Below, piece after piece: positions 47,200 through 58,088 of a stretch of DNA of 64,000 nt. Both the position numbers and the translations under genes were made by a program. This DNA comes from Epiperipatus broadwayi (Eukaryota > Onychophora > Udeonychophora > Euonychophora > Peripatidae). The stretch covers positions 122,001 through 186,000 of the forward strand of contig JAQFVV010012530.1 of assembly GCA_028023455.1 (NCBI GenBank), read 5' to 3'. The stretch's first letter is position 1. The number at the start of each line of letters is the position of its first letter. The notes under the pieces were generated by a model, which searched no databases, was not told the DNA's origin, and saw nothing but the letters and a program-made list of their open reading frames with translations.

Positions 47200-49940
47200 G
47201 TAAATGATAATATTTTTCCAATATATATATGACAGACAAAAAAATCATGGCCCTTATTCCCAGGAGACTGTAAAGTCACCAACCAAGGCAGCAGTTGGTG
47301 TCCGAAGGCAGAGGCTGCTGAGAACCCCTGATTGTGGACACAGGCTGCCATTTGATGATGCCTTTTTTTATTTAGGTACTTACAACAGCAGGTCACTTTC
47401 AAGTGAAGAAAGATTGCAAGAGTTAGAAGAAAAACTGTTTTATATTAAATGGGATATTATTGGACTTTGTGAAGTTAGAAGAAAAGGTGAAGAGACAATT
47501 GTTTTAAAAAGTGAACATGTACTCTATTATAAAGGCACAAATATTGGAAATACAAGTGGAGTAGTATTGATTATAAATAAAAAGTGAAAGAACAACATTA
47601 TGGAGATTGATGGTGCATCGGACAGAGTGGCAAGATTAGTTATACAACTTAATAGCAGATACCAAATGCAGATAATTCAGGTTTATGCCCCAACAAGTTC
47701 ACAAAGTGATGAAGTAGTAGAAGATTTTTATATGGATGCACAAAAGGCTTTTGATCAGAGTTAACAACATTTTAAAATTGTTATGGGAGACTTTAATGCT
47801 AGAATTGGTAAACAAATGAAAGATGAAAGTGCTGGTGGTAATTTTGGTTATGGTAATAGAAATGAGAGAGGACAGAGACTTGTGGAGTTTGCAGGAAAAG
47901 GAAAACTTTATATTATGAATTATTTTGAGAAAAATTTAAAAGGAAATGGACATGGAAGCATCCAAATGAAAGTACAGCAGAATTGGATTATATTTTGACT
48001 AACAGAAAATACATATTTCAAGATTGTAATGTTCTTAATAAATTTAACAGAGGAAGTGATCATCAGTTAGTAAGATGTGAAATACATGTTAATGCAAAAC
48101 TAGAGACAAAAATTATTAAGAAAAACAATATTTACAGTTGATATTCCTAATTTTCAGAAACATTCTAATGAATTTAAAATAGAACTTACAAATAGGTTTC
48201 AAGTATTAGTAGATTTTGAACATGATTCAGATTTGAATGAAATTAATAGGAAAACAACTGATATACTTTTAAAAACTGCAACAGCACTTGATCAATAAAA
48301 TTTTTACTGAGATTAGAGAATTTATGAAGAAAAAAAGGAATATGAAGATATACAAAAATGATGCGTTAAAAAAAATTGAATATCTCAAATTTTGTAAAAT
48401 GATGCAGAAAAGATTTGAAAATGATATAAGACAGTATAACTGTGAACTAGCAAGGAAAGCAGCAGAAGGGAATGAAAGTCTCAAAAGTGTAAAACAACAT
48501 TTTGGTATTGGTAGGAAATTCATATCTGCAATAAAAAAAAAAGCTGGAATTATTACTAAAAAGAGAGATGACATCATGAAATGGATAGAAAACTTTTATA
48601 AAGAATTATATAGTAATAAAGAACAAATACCTCCTATATCTATGACATCTTCTGAATTACCCAGAATTTTAAATGAAGAAGTGAGACATGCAATTAAATA
48701 TATGAAGAAGGAAAAGATTCCAGATTCCAGGTAATAGTAGAATTATAATTGATATATTTAAAGAAGCAGGGGAAAAAATACAATTTTTTTTAGCAATGTT
48801 ATATACCAAATGTTTAAATGATAAAGATGTACCAGATGATTGGAAGAATGCAGTATTAATATTAATATTTAAAAAAGGTGATAAAGAGGATATTAGAAAT
48901 TACAGACCTATCAGCCTTTTATTAGTTACATACAAATTTTTTACCAAGATAGTTACAACTCGTCTACAGAGAACACTGGATTTCCCCCAACCAAGAGAAC
49001 AAGCTGGATTTAAAAGTGGTTTTAGTACAGGAGATCATATCCAGGTATTGAGAGAAGTTATAGAAAGGACAAATGAATATGAGTTGCCATTATGTTTTGG
49101 ATTTGTAGACTATGAAAAGGCATTTGAATCTATAAACTTTTCTTCAGTGATTAAAGCATTGGATCATCAAGATATAGACCCAAGATATTGTCAAATTTTA
49201 AAGAAAATTTATAAAAATGCAACAGCAACAATTAGATTAGATAATGATACTGGGAAAGTCAACATTGAGAAGAGTGTAAGACAGGGTGACTCCATATCTC
49301 CAAAACTTTTTACAGCAGTGCTGCAAGAAATATTTTGTGGATTAAAATGGGAAGCTAAAGGAGTGAAAGTAAATGGAGATTATTTAAGTCATTTAGATTT
49401 TGCAGATAATGTGGTTGTTTTTGCAACTTATGCTTCAGAGCTGCAGGAAATATTGCAGGAGTTATCAGATGAAAGTAGGACTAAAGATAAATGTTAAAAG
49501 ACTAAGGTAATGTTTAATGGATTTTCTCAAAATATGAAAATAAAGATTGATTATGATGAGTTAGAAGAAGTTACCAGTTACAAACACCTTGGTCAGATTA
49601 TTAATACAGATGGAAACATAATGGATGAAATTAATCATAGAATTAAACTTGGTTGGAGTGCTTTTGGTAGAAATAACTTGATACTAAAAGGAAATATACC
49701 TATGTGTTTGCTCAAAATATGAAAATAAAGATTGATTATGATGAGCTAGAAGAAGTTAACAGTTACAAACACCTTGGTCAGATTATTAATACAGATGGAA
49801 ACATAATGGATGAAATTAATCTTAGGATTAAACTTGGTTGGAGTGCTTTTGGTAGAAATAACTTGATACTAAAATGAAATATATCTACGTATCTGTAAAG
49901 GAAGATTTTTAATAAATGTGTTTTACCTGTTCTTACTTAT
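47200..49940 (+). pseudogene. RTE-type LINE: APE endonuclease and reverse transcriptase, several breaks
   Basis: The best RTE copy here. The endonuclease reads GTYNSRSLSSEERLQELEE (47372-47428) and WDIIGLCEVRRKGEE (47450-47494), then a TGA at 47585 and a TAA at 47762 in the same frame. VYAPTSS lies between these stops, and MGDFNARIG follows at 47783. A frameshift near 47950 leads to GSDHQLVRCEI (about 48055). After the linker (48288-48734), RT stations are NYRPISLL (48898-48921), EQAGFKSGFSTGDHI, FVDYEKAFESI (motif A), RQGDSISPKLFTAVLQEIF (motif B) and HLDFADNVVVF, where motif C has FADN instead of the usual FADD. The copy stops at 49497 plus a duplicated stretch and lacks most of the C-terminus. 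Confidence 0.88.
49526..49895 (+). repeat. 185-bp tandem duplication inside the RTE copy
   Basis: CTCAAAATATGAAAATAAAG occurs at 49526 and again at 49711. The two ~185-bp units are almost identical (a few substitutions, for example GAGTTAGAAG versus GAGCTAGAAG). The unit covers the RTE thumb segment (HLGQIINTDGN, LGWSAFGRNNL). The duplication is post-insertional or came with the template. Confidence 0.9.
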
Positions 49941-50900
49941 GTATCAATAATGAAAGAAAGAAACAGTGCACTGGCAAAGACAGTACTATCAGGCTTCTGA
50001 ATTTTAGGCTATTAAGATCATATATAATTTTCAATGATCATCCAATTTTGACAGGCAATGTCTTCCAAGTTATTTATGAGGACTAATAGTTTTAATTTTA
50101 ACAGTATACAAGCCTAACACGAGCATCAGTTTTGAAAGAAACTTTTTAAATTCCAATCATCAATAAAGATATTAAATGTATATATATTTTGCTCTAAATC
50201 TTTTTTTTTTTTCTGATTCTGTATAATATCGTACTTTTCTCATACGGTACATATTAAACCTATTATTTTGAAATTTCCTTGTGAGTATATAACATTTTTA
50301 GTTATTAAAATGATTCTAAAATTTTAAATACAATTTCAATAAATAGTTATGCCTTTAATATTATTGTGAGAGAAAGTTTTGATAAACAGATCTTCGAATT
50401 ATTGCTTGCGAGTAACAAGCACACAGAACACAAATAACACTTTATTTTTCGAAATAGTAATCTATAAACCGAAATATAATTTATATTACTTTAAAATTTA
50501 TTGAAAATATTAATTGAAAGTGTAAAAAAAAAAGTTTTACAAACAATAATCTTTTAAAATAATACATTTTTGAACGATATACTGCCGTAGAAAAAAATTA
50601 GCTTTTTTTTAAAAAAAAAAAAATTATGTTTTGTTTTATTTACAAAAAAAAAAAAAAAAAAACCACTTTTAGAGTAAATAATTAAAAAAACAGATCGCTT
50701 TTTACAAAGTCATACTTTAAAAATACATCGATTCATGAAATGGTGAAATAGAATGTAAAATTATTACGTTTGACCGTATATTTAAATAGTTACGACTTTA
50801 TAAATTATTCACCCCTGTACATTATAGGCCCTGAATGTTTTAAGTACTATGTTCATAAACATTAGCAATGAGGCATTTAGAGGTTGCTGTTTTTACCGTG
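49941..50900. other. AT-rich gap with A/T homopolymer runs
   Basis: T and A runs of 10-19 bases are at about 50200, 50605-50625 and 50644-50662. No gene or known repeat seen. Confidence 0.5.
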
Positions 50901-50904
50901 TGTA

Positions 50905-51150
50905 ACGTGGAGAAACAGTGCCGCGTAGTGGGCTAGAATCTTGGTAGTTTCTGATAGCAGACGACACATAAGCTAGATGTGTTTACGGCAATCAGCGCCC
51001 TCTAAGTTCTTGGTAGCAGACGATGTAAGCTGCCAGCTAGCTTGTGGAAGGTTCCTGTGTGTACGCATGGTGAACAGCGCCACCTAGCGGCAGGAAAAAG
51101 TGTATGTTCTGTGTAAAAACACAGAAACAGCGCCTCTAGCGACCACATAG
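50905..51150 (-). promoter_or_regulatory. Cluster of four CTCF-like motifs in a GC-richer decayed tandem repeat
   Basis: Four words of the form CAGCGCC..CTAG lie at 50916-50932, 50993-51007, 51075-51090 and 51128-51144. Read on the minus strand, the best is CCGCTAGGTGGCGCTG, matching the animal CTCF core (CC-a-S-Y-AG-R-K-GGC-R-S) at almost every position. The others match the GGC-R-S half and part of the rest. They point the same way and are spaced 77, 82 and 53 bases. The block also shows an ~80-bp repeated motif (TTGGTAG..TAGCAGACGA). Binding is inference. Confidence 0.4.
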
Positions 51151-51954
51151 CAGGTTGGATCATGAAATCTCTCTGAGAGATCAGCCCAGTTAACTCCCTA
51201 GAGGAATTATAAATATAATTATAAATTCATAAATCCAGCAGCATTAAAATAAGTAAAAGTAATACTCAAGTAATAATTATTCATCATGAATGATTAACAA
51301 TCAAATAAATCAACAGTCAATCTTATGACTGGATTTGAAATGGGTCTCCTGTAGACTAGGCTAACTATTTAGCAATTGCCTGCTTGAGGCAATTATTTTG
51401 ATCTTAATTTAGAACCACAAATTTAAGTGCTCATCCATCTGGATATATTATTATTATTATTATTATTATAGGATATTAAAACATGGTGATCATTATCAAT
51501 GTTTTGACCACTTAGTAACATTAATGTACTGGCCAACTATAAACTTAAATTCAAAAAAATATTAAAATAAATAAAATGTAGTGCATGGGCTTTAAAGAGT
51601 ATTCTTTTTGCACCAATCAGAATTATGATGAAGATTGATGGGAATATCATTATCACTAAATGCCCAGAAATGCTAATATACATCTCCTTTTATATAACAG
51701 ACTGTTATGCATGAATGTAGCTCAGATAATATAAGCTCTATAACTGTTACTAAGATCAAGAAATGATGCAATAAATAATAAACTAAAATTCATTTAGAAT
51801 TAATTTCACTGGAATAATTTTAACAATTGAAGACAAATTTATTAACAACAATAAAAAAATGAAATTAAGGGCTCTTGAATAAGGCACATATAAATTGAAC
51901 CTTCCGATTTTGATTAATATACAATAAAAACTATCACATTGTGATTTACAATAC
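51151..51954. other. AT-rich gap with a short ATT repeat
   Basis: (ATT)n of about nine units at 51446-51470. Otherwise nothing recognised. Confidence 0.5.
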
Positions 51955-53960
51955 CTCTTAAGGGGCTTACATACAACATATATATATGAAGACAGATGCA
52001 CATTTTATAATATACAATGAATACATTTTAATTAACATTTAATAAAATTTAAAAAATGATTAAATTTTATTATAGGTGTTTACTTGACATTCATTGATAT
52101 TGCACACATACATGTGACATATTAATTTCTAAACATATTTGAATTGTCATAAAATAATAAAATAAATGATTAAAATTTACATATATGTGTGGTTTAACAT
52201 AAAACAAATTCAATTTATGACATTGTGATTTATATATATGCTCAATAGGTTTACTTAAAACACATTTAGCACACAGACATGTGACCTAATAATTTATGAA
52301 CATATTTAAATAGTCATATAAAAAATACATGATTAAAATTTTAAGTTATATTTTATGATACAATAATCCTGTACTAGGCTTATTTAAAACATATATACAT
52401 ATATAATCATAAAGATGTGTGATATATTAATTTATTACTATAATATATTTAAATTTGTCAAAATAATAAATGACATTGTAATTAACATCTTTCATAATTA
52501 CTTCCATTTTGAAAGTTATATTTTAATAATACAAATATCGGTTGTTTTATAATAGCATGTTGAAACCACTGGAGGGCGTGGTTTGTTTGTAAACAAAGAT
52601 AAATATAATGTTGTTGGGGCCGGGGTTTTTTTTGGTTTGGTTTGTTTAGCACATTTATAAAAGTAATATCAAATAAATTTTTTAAACACAAAAAAAATGT
52701 GTAAAAAAAATCAAAAAATGAATTTACAAAAAATACTTAATTTTTTTGATTCTTTTCATTACTTATATTTTCAGGCCGGGGTTTTTTTCTATGTATTTTT
52801 TTTTTGTTTATCACATTTAAAAGTACTATCAAATCAATTTTGAATCCAAAAAAAATACACCAATTAAAAATGAATTTTAGAAGTAGTTACTTTTTATTCT
52901 TCTCATTACTTATATTTTCAGTTCGGTATTCTACAAAAAAATCATCTTATTTTTTGGTTTGTTTTATTTTTATAAATTAGAATTAAATATATTTCCATTT
53001 AACATTAATATTTACAACCAAAAGTCAAACTTTGGAAGAGGGTGTTTACAATTCATAACAGAATGGAACGCAACTTGAAAGTTGACAAAGTTTTGATAGT
53101 AATTACCAAAAACATAAATGTATATGGCAATTAAAACAAACTTTTTGGGCTCTTCATGAACAGTATGCATGCAGCTTCAAGCTCTTTTGTTTGATAATCC
53201 TTCCAGCAGTCAGAGAATTCTTTGACATTTGGAAAGTTTCCTATTTCAGCCATTTGATTAAGCTCGCAGTTGTTCTTGCAAATGTGACTTAGAGCATGAT
53301 TTGATATGAAGCACGCTGGCACCTACACTTGCTCAATTTTTTGAGCAGAAATTGTGGGCTAGGGAAGCATGAGACTATGCTCATAATTGTTAGTAGACAT
53401 TCCTAAAACATGGGAGATAGAGGGGAGGTGGTCTTAATGAATATTAAAATAGTTTTGCCAATCAGAATTTCAGCCACCCACACACAATACTGTAGCCAAA
53501 AGTGAAATGTGATCACACATCAAAAATACTTAGCCCAAATCTGAGCTGTAAGCTGACATGATAGCTTCTGCACCAGATTAAATGTCATGTTTCTGTGCTA
53601 GCATAGAAATAGACACAGCAGCCACTCCAATACAATGGACTATTTCTAGGCTTATGCATTAGAAATAGGATGTTTGATAGTGAAGGCTGCCTAAATGGCA
53701 TATTTCTGTGCACTATCATAGAAATAATGCTCTCCGGCAGTTTCAACATGCTATTATAAAACAACCCAAATATCCTATACTAGGTTTACTTAAAACACCC
53801 ATATATATATATATATATATAAGCACACAGACATGTGATATATTAATTTAATAACATGACATATTTAAATTTAGCAAAATAATAAATGACATTAATTTTT
53901 ATAACATGTAATTAACATCTTTCATAATTACTTCCATTTTGAAAATATATAATAACCATT
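51955..53960. repeat. Tandem array of ~120-170-bp units, interrupted by a Merlin transposon
   Basis: Units with a core like GTTTACTTAAAACACA...CACACAGACATGTGA..TATTAATTTAT..ACATATTTAAATTTG..AAAATAATAAATGA begin at about 51960, 52073, 52247, 52373 and, after the insertion, 53777. The stretch TTTCATAATTACTTCCATTTTGAAA ends the units at 52540 and 53945. The units are diverged (10-25 percent by eye). No coding frame. The array gives an empty-site comparison for the Merlin insertion. Confidence 0.75.
52540..53766 (-). mobile_element. Merlin-type DNA transposon copy 1, with TIRs and 8-bp target duplication
   Basis: Perfect 27-bp inverted termini start GGTTGTTTTATAATAGCATG at both ends (left 52540-52566, right 53740-53766). 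CAAATATC flanks the element at 52532-52539 and 53767-53774, the 8-bp duplication expected of Merlin/IS1016 relatives. Inside, a minus-strand relic (53340-53131) has FSDCWKDYQTKELEAACILF, collinear with the SDFWKGY region of the second copy, including one catalytic Asp. The left third holds about three ~165-bp repeats beginning GGCCGGGGTTTTTTT (52610, 52774, and a weaker one near 52920). The transposase is mostly lost. Confidence 0.85.
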
Positions 53961-55589
53961 TGTTATTTTAATAGTAAGTTTTACTTTGCTGAGTATAGTT
54001 TTGTTTTTTGCTTTAAGCAAAAGTACTATCAACTTTTTTTGACAGTTTAAAATTAATTAGATAAATGTTTAAAAATAATATTCTTGTAAGTTTCTTTTAA
54101 TTCAAGTAAAATTCTTTGTGTTATGGTTTTACAATGTCTTTTTTTAAAATAAAATTTAAAATATCATTTTTTCTATATAGATATCACTATTGCAGGTTAC
54201 TCTTAATTATAATGTTTTTATATTTTAAAATATAAATTTCAAACAATTTAAAATAATATTGTTTTTTTATATGTATATCACTTTTAAAACTTCATTTTAA
54301 AATGAATTATTTAAAACAATTTACTTCATATAAATATAATGCAATATGTTTATCAGTGGTTTCTTGCATCTAGATAAAGCAGCATATATATAATGACTTC
54401 TTCATCAAACTGATGGATTTTGGAAAGCTGGTAGACTGTCTTGTCATCTTAAGAATAGGTATAACCCAGGCAATTGTCAGTCAGCAGTATCTTCCTTCTG
54501 TCTAGGATTGGATAGGCAAGCAAATAATCTTCTAGAACACATTTGTGACTATGACATTGGAAGTTTAACCATTTCCTTCCAAGTGAATTAAAACTCCACC
54601 ATGAACTAGTAGCAGCTGCCTTCTGTCTTGACTTCAGCTACCTCTGATCCATGGCAGCTATCTGCACAGCTTTGGAAACCAAATAATCAACTCTGCCAAC
54701 TACTTCTCAAAAATATTATTAGTCAACTATATGTAAAAAAAACTATTAGCCAACTAAACTATTCATTTTATCAACTCTTTATATAGTCAGGTGAGGTGAT
54801 AAAAACTTTAATTAAAAACTGTCTTTTCTTGATTAAAAACAATTTTAATCAATAGCTATTATTGGAATTTTATCAAAAGTATAATCTTCAAAAATTTTTA
54901 AAAATGGATAATAGACATTTTTACAATTATTAGAAAACATGCTTGTTTTTATATTTCAAAATCAGAATACAATATTAATATTTATTTAGACTTTTTAAAA
55001 TGTTTAATTTATAATAAAATTCTATTTGAAATTCAAAGTTATTAGTCTTTTACTATGATTATTTTATTCCAGGAAATGTAGAAAAATATTTACAAAATTT
55101 TTGTCTGTTTATTTCTACTGTTTTTTTTCAGCCTTATATATATATGTGAACACACATGATTGATAAAAAATATTGTATAAAGAATTTTCATCTATAGGAA
55201 TTTATTTTGTTATTTGTTATGTAAATATTTGCATTACTTTAATGTTTAAATTCTGAAAATAGCCATTTTTCTGTGATTTCTGATGAAAACTAGTATGCTG
55301 GTTGAAATATTAAAGCAGCTTTATGGAAAAGTAATTGTGTGTTTTTATTACTATTTTAATCTATATATATGTGTGTGTGTGAAATATTCAAATCAATAAA
55401 TATATATCAAAATACAGTAAAATTTACATAAATTATATTATTTTTAGAAGTACTTTCAACTATACATCTTGTAGTCTTTATCAACTATGTAACAGTGAAT
55501 AATCAAAATGAGACAACCTTTCACAATACCCATAGTTCAATTCAGATCTCCCACAATTCTGTTATTTTAACATTTGATGATTGATGATT
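53961..55589. other. AT-rich gap with a mixed-composition block
   Basis: At 54360-54710 the sequence is noticeably less AT-rich than its surroundings (around TTGGAAAGCTGGTAGACTGT and CAGCTGCCTTCTGTC), but no frame stays open and I recognise no element. The rest is featureless. Confidence 0.4.
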
Positions 55590-55960
55590 CATTAACATTT
55601 GATGATTTTCTTGAAATCAACATAGCTTCTTTTATTTTTATATTTATTGTGGTAACATTTAATTTGCATAACTTTTATATTTTTATAATCAAATTTAAAT
55701 GCATATTGGTAAGATTTATTATGATCAAATATAACCGATGATGAAGATTTATTTACATCTATTCCTGATTGTTTCTCTTTTTGAATTCTATTATATAAAA
55801 GCATATGCTCTTTTACTCTCTCCTCCAATGTACACTTAGATTCACCAATATACTGTATTGTGGCTTACAAAAGGTATTTTTATTTAAACCATTAGCTAAT
55901 TTAACAGGCAACCCTGGTGTTAATTTTTTAGTTGTTTGTGTATATATAAAAAAATGACTC
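55590..55960 (-). pseudogene. Penelope-like element GIY-YIG C-terminal fragment
   Basis: Minus strand: a LTPGLPVKLANGLNKNTF stretch (about 55925-55870), then after a shift YIGESKCTLEERVKEHMLLY (about 55850-55785), which is the 'YIGeT.r.L..RlkEH' core of the GIY-YIG nuclease found at the end of Penelope-like elements. A basic, Ser-rich stretch, IFDHNKSYQYAF (the 'i.dH....gH' position) and a K-rich tail follow, to a stop at 55592. The N-terminal RT is not found upstream. It is a different copy from those at 20520 and 43110. Confidence 0.7.
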
Positions 55961-58088
55961 TAATGACCACGTAGGGTAGTAAAAACAAAACTATGGCTGT
56001 ATAGTTGCTATAACACCTGTGGAGAGAATTTGACTACTATCCACTGTATTGGATTCGAATATGAATCGCTTTCTTAAATATATATTAAAAAATAAAACAT
56101 ACATATCCTATATTAGGATATATGTTAAAAAAAATATACATTAAAAAAAATCTACCCAGTGGTCATTATTTCATTTAAAAAAAAAAAAAAACAATTTCTT
56201 CGGATCAAGTATATTTATGAGCATCAATTAATTAAATGACCTCAAGCACCAATCTTACTAAGATCGTAAGAATTATACTTTCTCCTTTTAGAAATTTTAA
56301 AATGATCACTAATTAGGTGCCTGACCCTTTCAGATAGCTCAAATCCCAAGGCTGGGAGGTGATAATACCCATCAGGTTGAACGGAAGTGACTGACTTAAT
56401 TTGTGTAGTTGAAACAGGCTTTCCCTATTTTATATACCTTTCAATTTAAGATGCGTATATAGAAACTTACATCTTAGAATTTAAAATTATGTATAATCCA
56501 CTTGCTTATTCTGATATTCTGCCAGGATGGAAACTAGCTAATATAAGCGATAAATATGTTCATTAATGAGAGACAATTTGTTTTAAAGTAAGTAGATAAT
56601 TTTATTACTATGGTTAGTTAAATATTGAAAAAGAAAAAAACATATTTATATAATTTATATATCAATGATAACATAAAAGATGAAATAAAAAAACAGAATT
56701 AGTGAATTATAAAAAAAAACATATAATTAAATACGTATGTGGGAATGCATTTATATGTTTAACTTAAAATATATATTTCTACACAATGGCTGAACTTTTG
56801 GAGAGTAACAACAAGTAATGTTCAATTCTTTTAGGTTAAAGAAACCAGTTATAGTTACCTTGAAGTACCCGGGATTTCTAATAGGAATCAGTGGATTTCC
56901 ACGTACATGTTATTTTGATGATCCAACTGAAATTTAGATATTCCTTTACTGTCGAAGAATACGGTCGAATAATAAAACAAAATTTTTCTGCGAACAGCAA
57001 AAAGTTTGCACAAATGTCCATTTTGTAGTATTTGAGTCTAGAAAATAATGATGAGTTACTGGAGGCATTCTGAGTGTACATAATTTGTGATTTTCTTCCT
57101 TCCTAGATTGTTTTAGCAGTATATCGATGAGGTACCTATGGTTCTTGGAGGGCAAGCAATTAACAGGAACAGCTACATCTTTGGAACTTAGGATAGTGGT
57201 CTTTACATGTATTTTTCTACTCCTGCATTCTGATGGTATCAATGGTCTGAGTTACTATATCTAAAACCATAGCTGTATCCATCAATTTAGCAAACAGAAA
57301 ATATTAATATTTCAGTTCACAAAATCACTCCAGCCTGTTCTGATTTTACTTTACAACTAAATATTTTTTCCAATTCTTTTTGTTCCCAAAATAGTTTTTC
57401 AATATCTAGATCTTTATTTCTTAGGCATGCTTTTAACATTTTTCTTTCCGTGGCTAAGTAATCGAACAAAAAACATGAAATTGCCTCAAAGTATACATAT
57501 ATTAAAGTTCTTTCATTACTCTCATTAAAATGCGATATACAATAATACAATAGAAAATTATACATTTGAAATAAATTAAAAATACAAGAAGAAAATTTAT
57601 ATATTTGTGTATAACTGCAGTCCCATAATTTATTAACATATTTTCATGAATTTATTTTAAAACAAATAAATAACTATAAATACCTTTCTTTTCTTTTTTT
57701 TAATTAATAAAAAAAAAACTTTCAAACTTTCTCTCTTAGACATATATATCTCATTCTTTATATTTTCCCCTCGCAGCTGAATCAAATTTATTAGACTCAT
57801 GGTGATCTAAGCAGTTAGGGAATATTGTGTAACTTTCTTGTAACAGAGTTTGAACCTGGCTACTGTAACACTAATAAAATTACATTTTATTAGTGCTAAT
57901 TATAATAAAGATTAATTCAGTTAAATAAGTTTCAAATAGTTAATTAAAAAGACAAAGAGTTAATTTATTATTAGTAAAAGTTATTAATTTTAAATAATAA
58001 AAAAAAAGCATTAGTCAATGTGAGTGTGTGCGCTTAATTATAAATTTCATTTTCACTTCCTTGTTGGTAATATTGAAAAAACAGTATT
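55961..58088. other. AT-rich gap; one possible coding relic on the minus strand
   Basis: At 56430-56270 a minus-strand frame reads DGYYHLPALGFELSERVRHL and on through a KRRKYNSYDLSKIGA-like stretch before a stop. It is more complex than random AT-rich frames, but I cannot name it. The frames at 56878-57242 and 57317-57565 (minus) show no motif. A tRNA-like patch (GTTTGAACC) lies near 57850. Confidence 0.35.

Noticed and set aside
51955-53960. CRISPR array
   Set aside because: The repeats are long, diverged and lack uniform spacers; the genome is clearly animal-like. It is a tandem array with a transposon in it.
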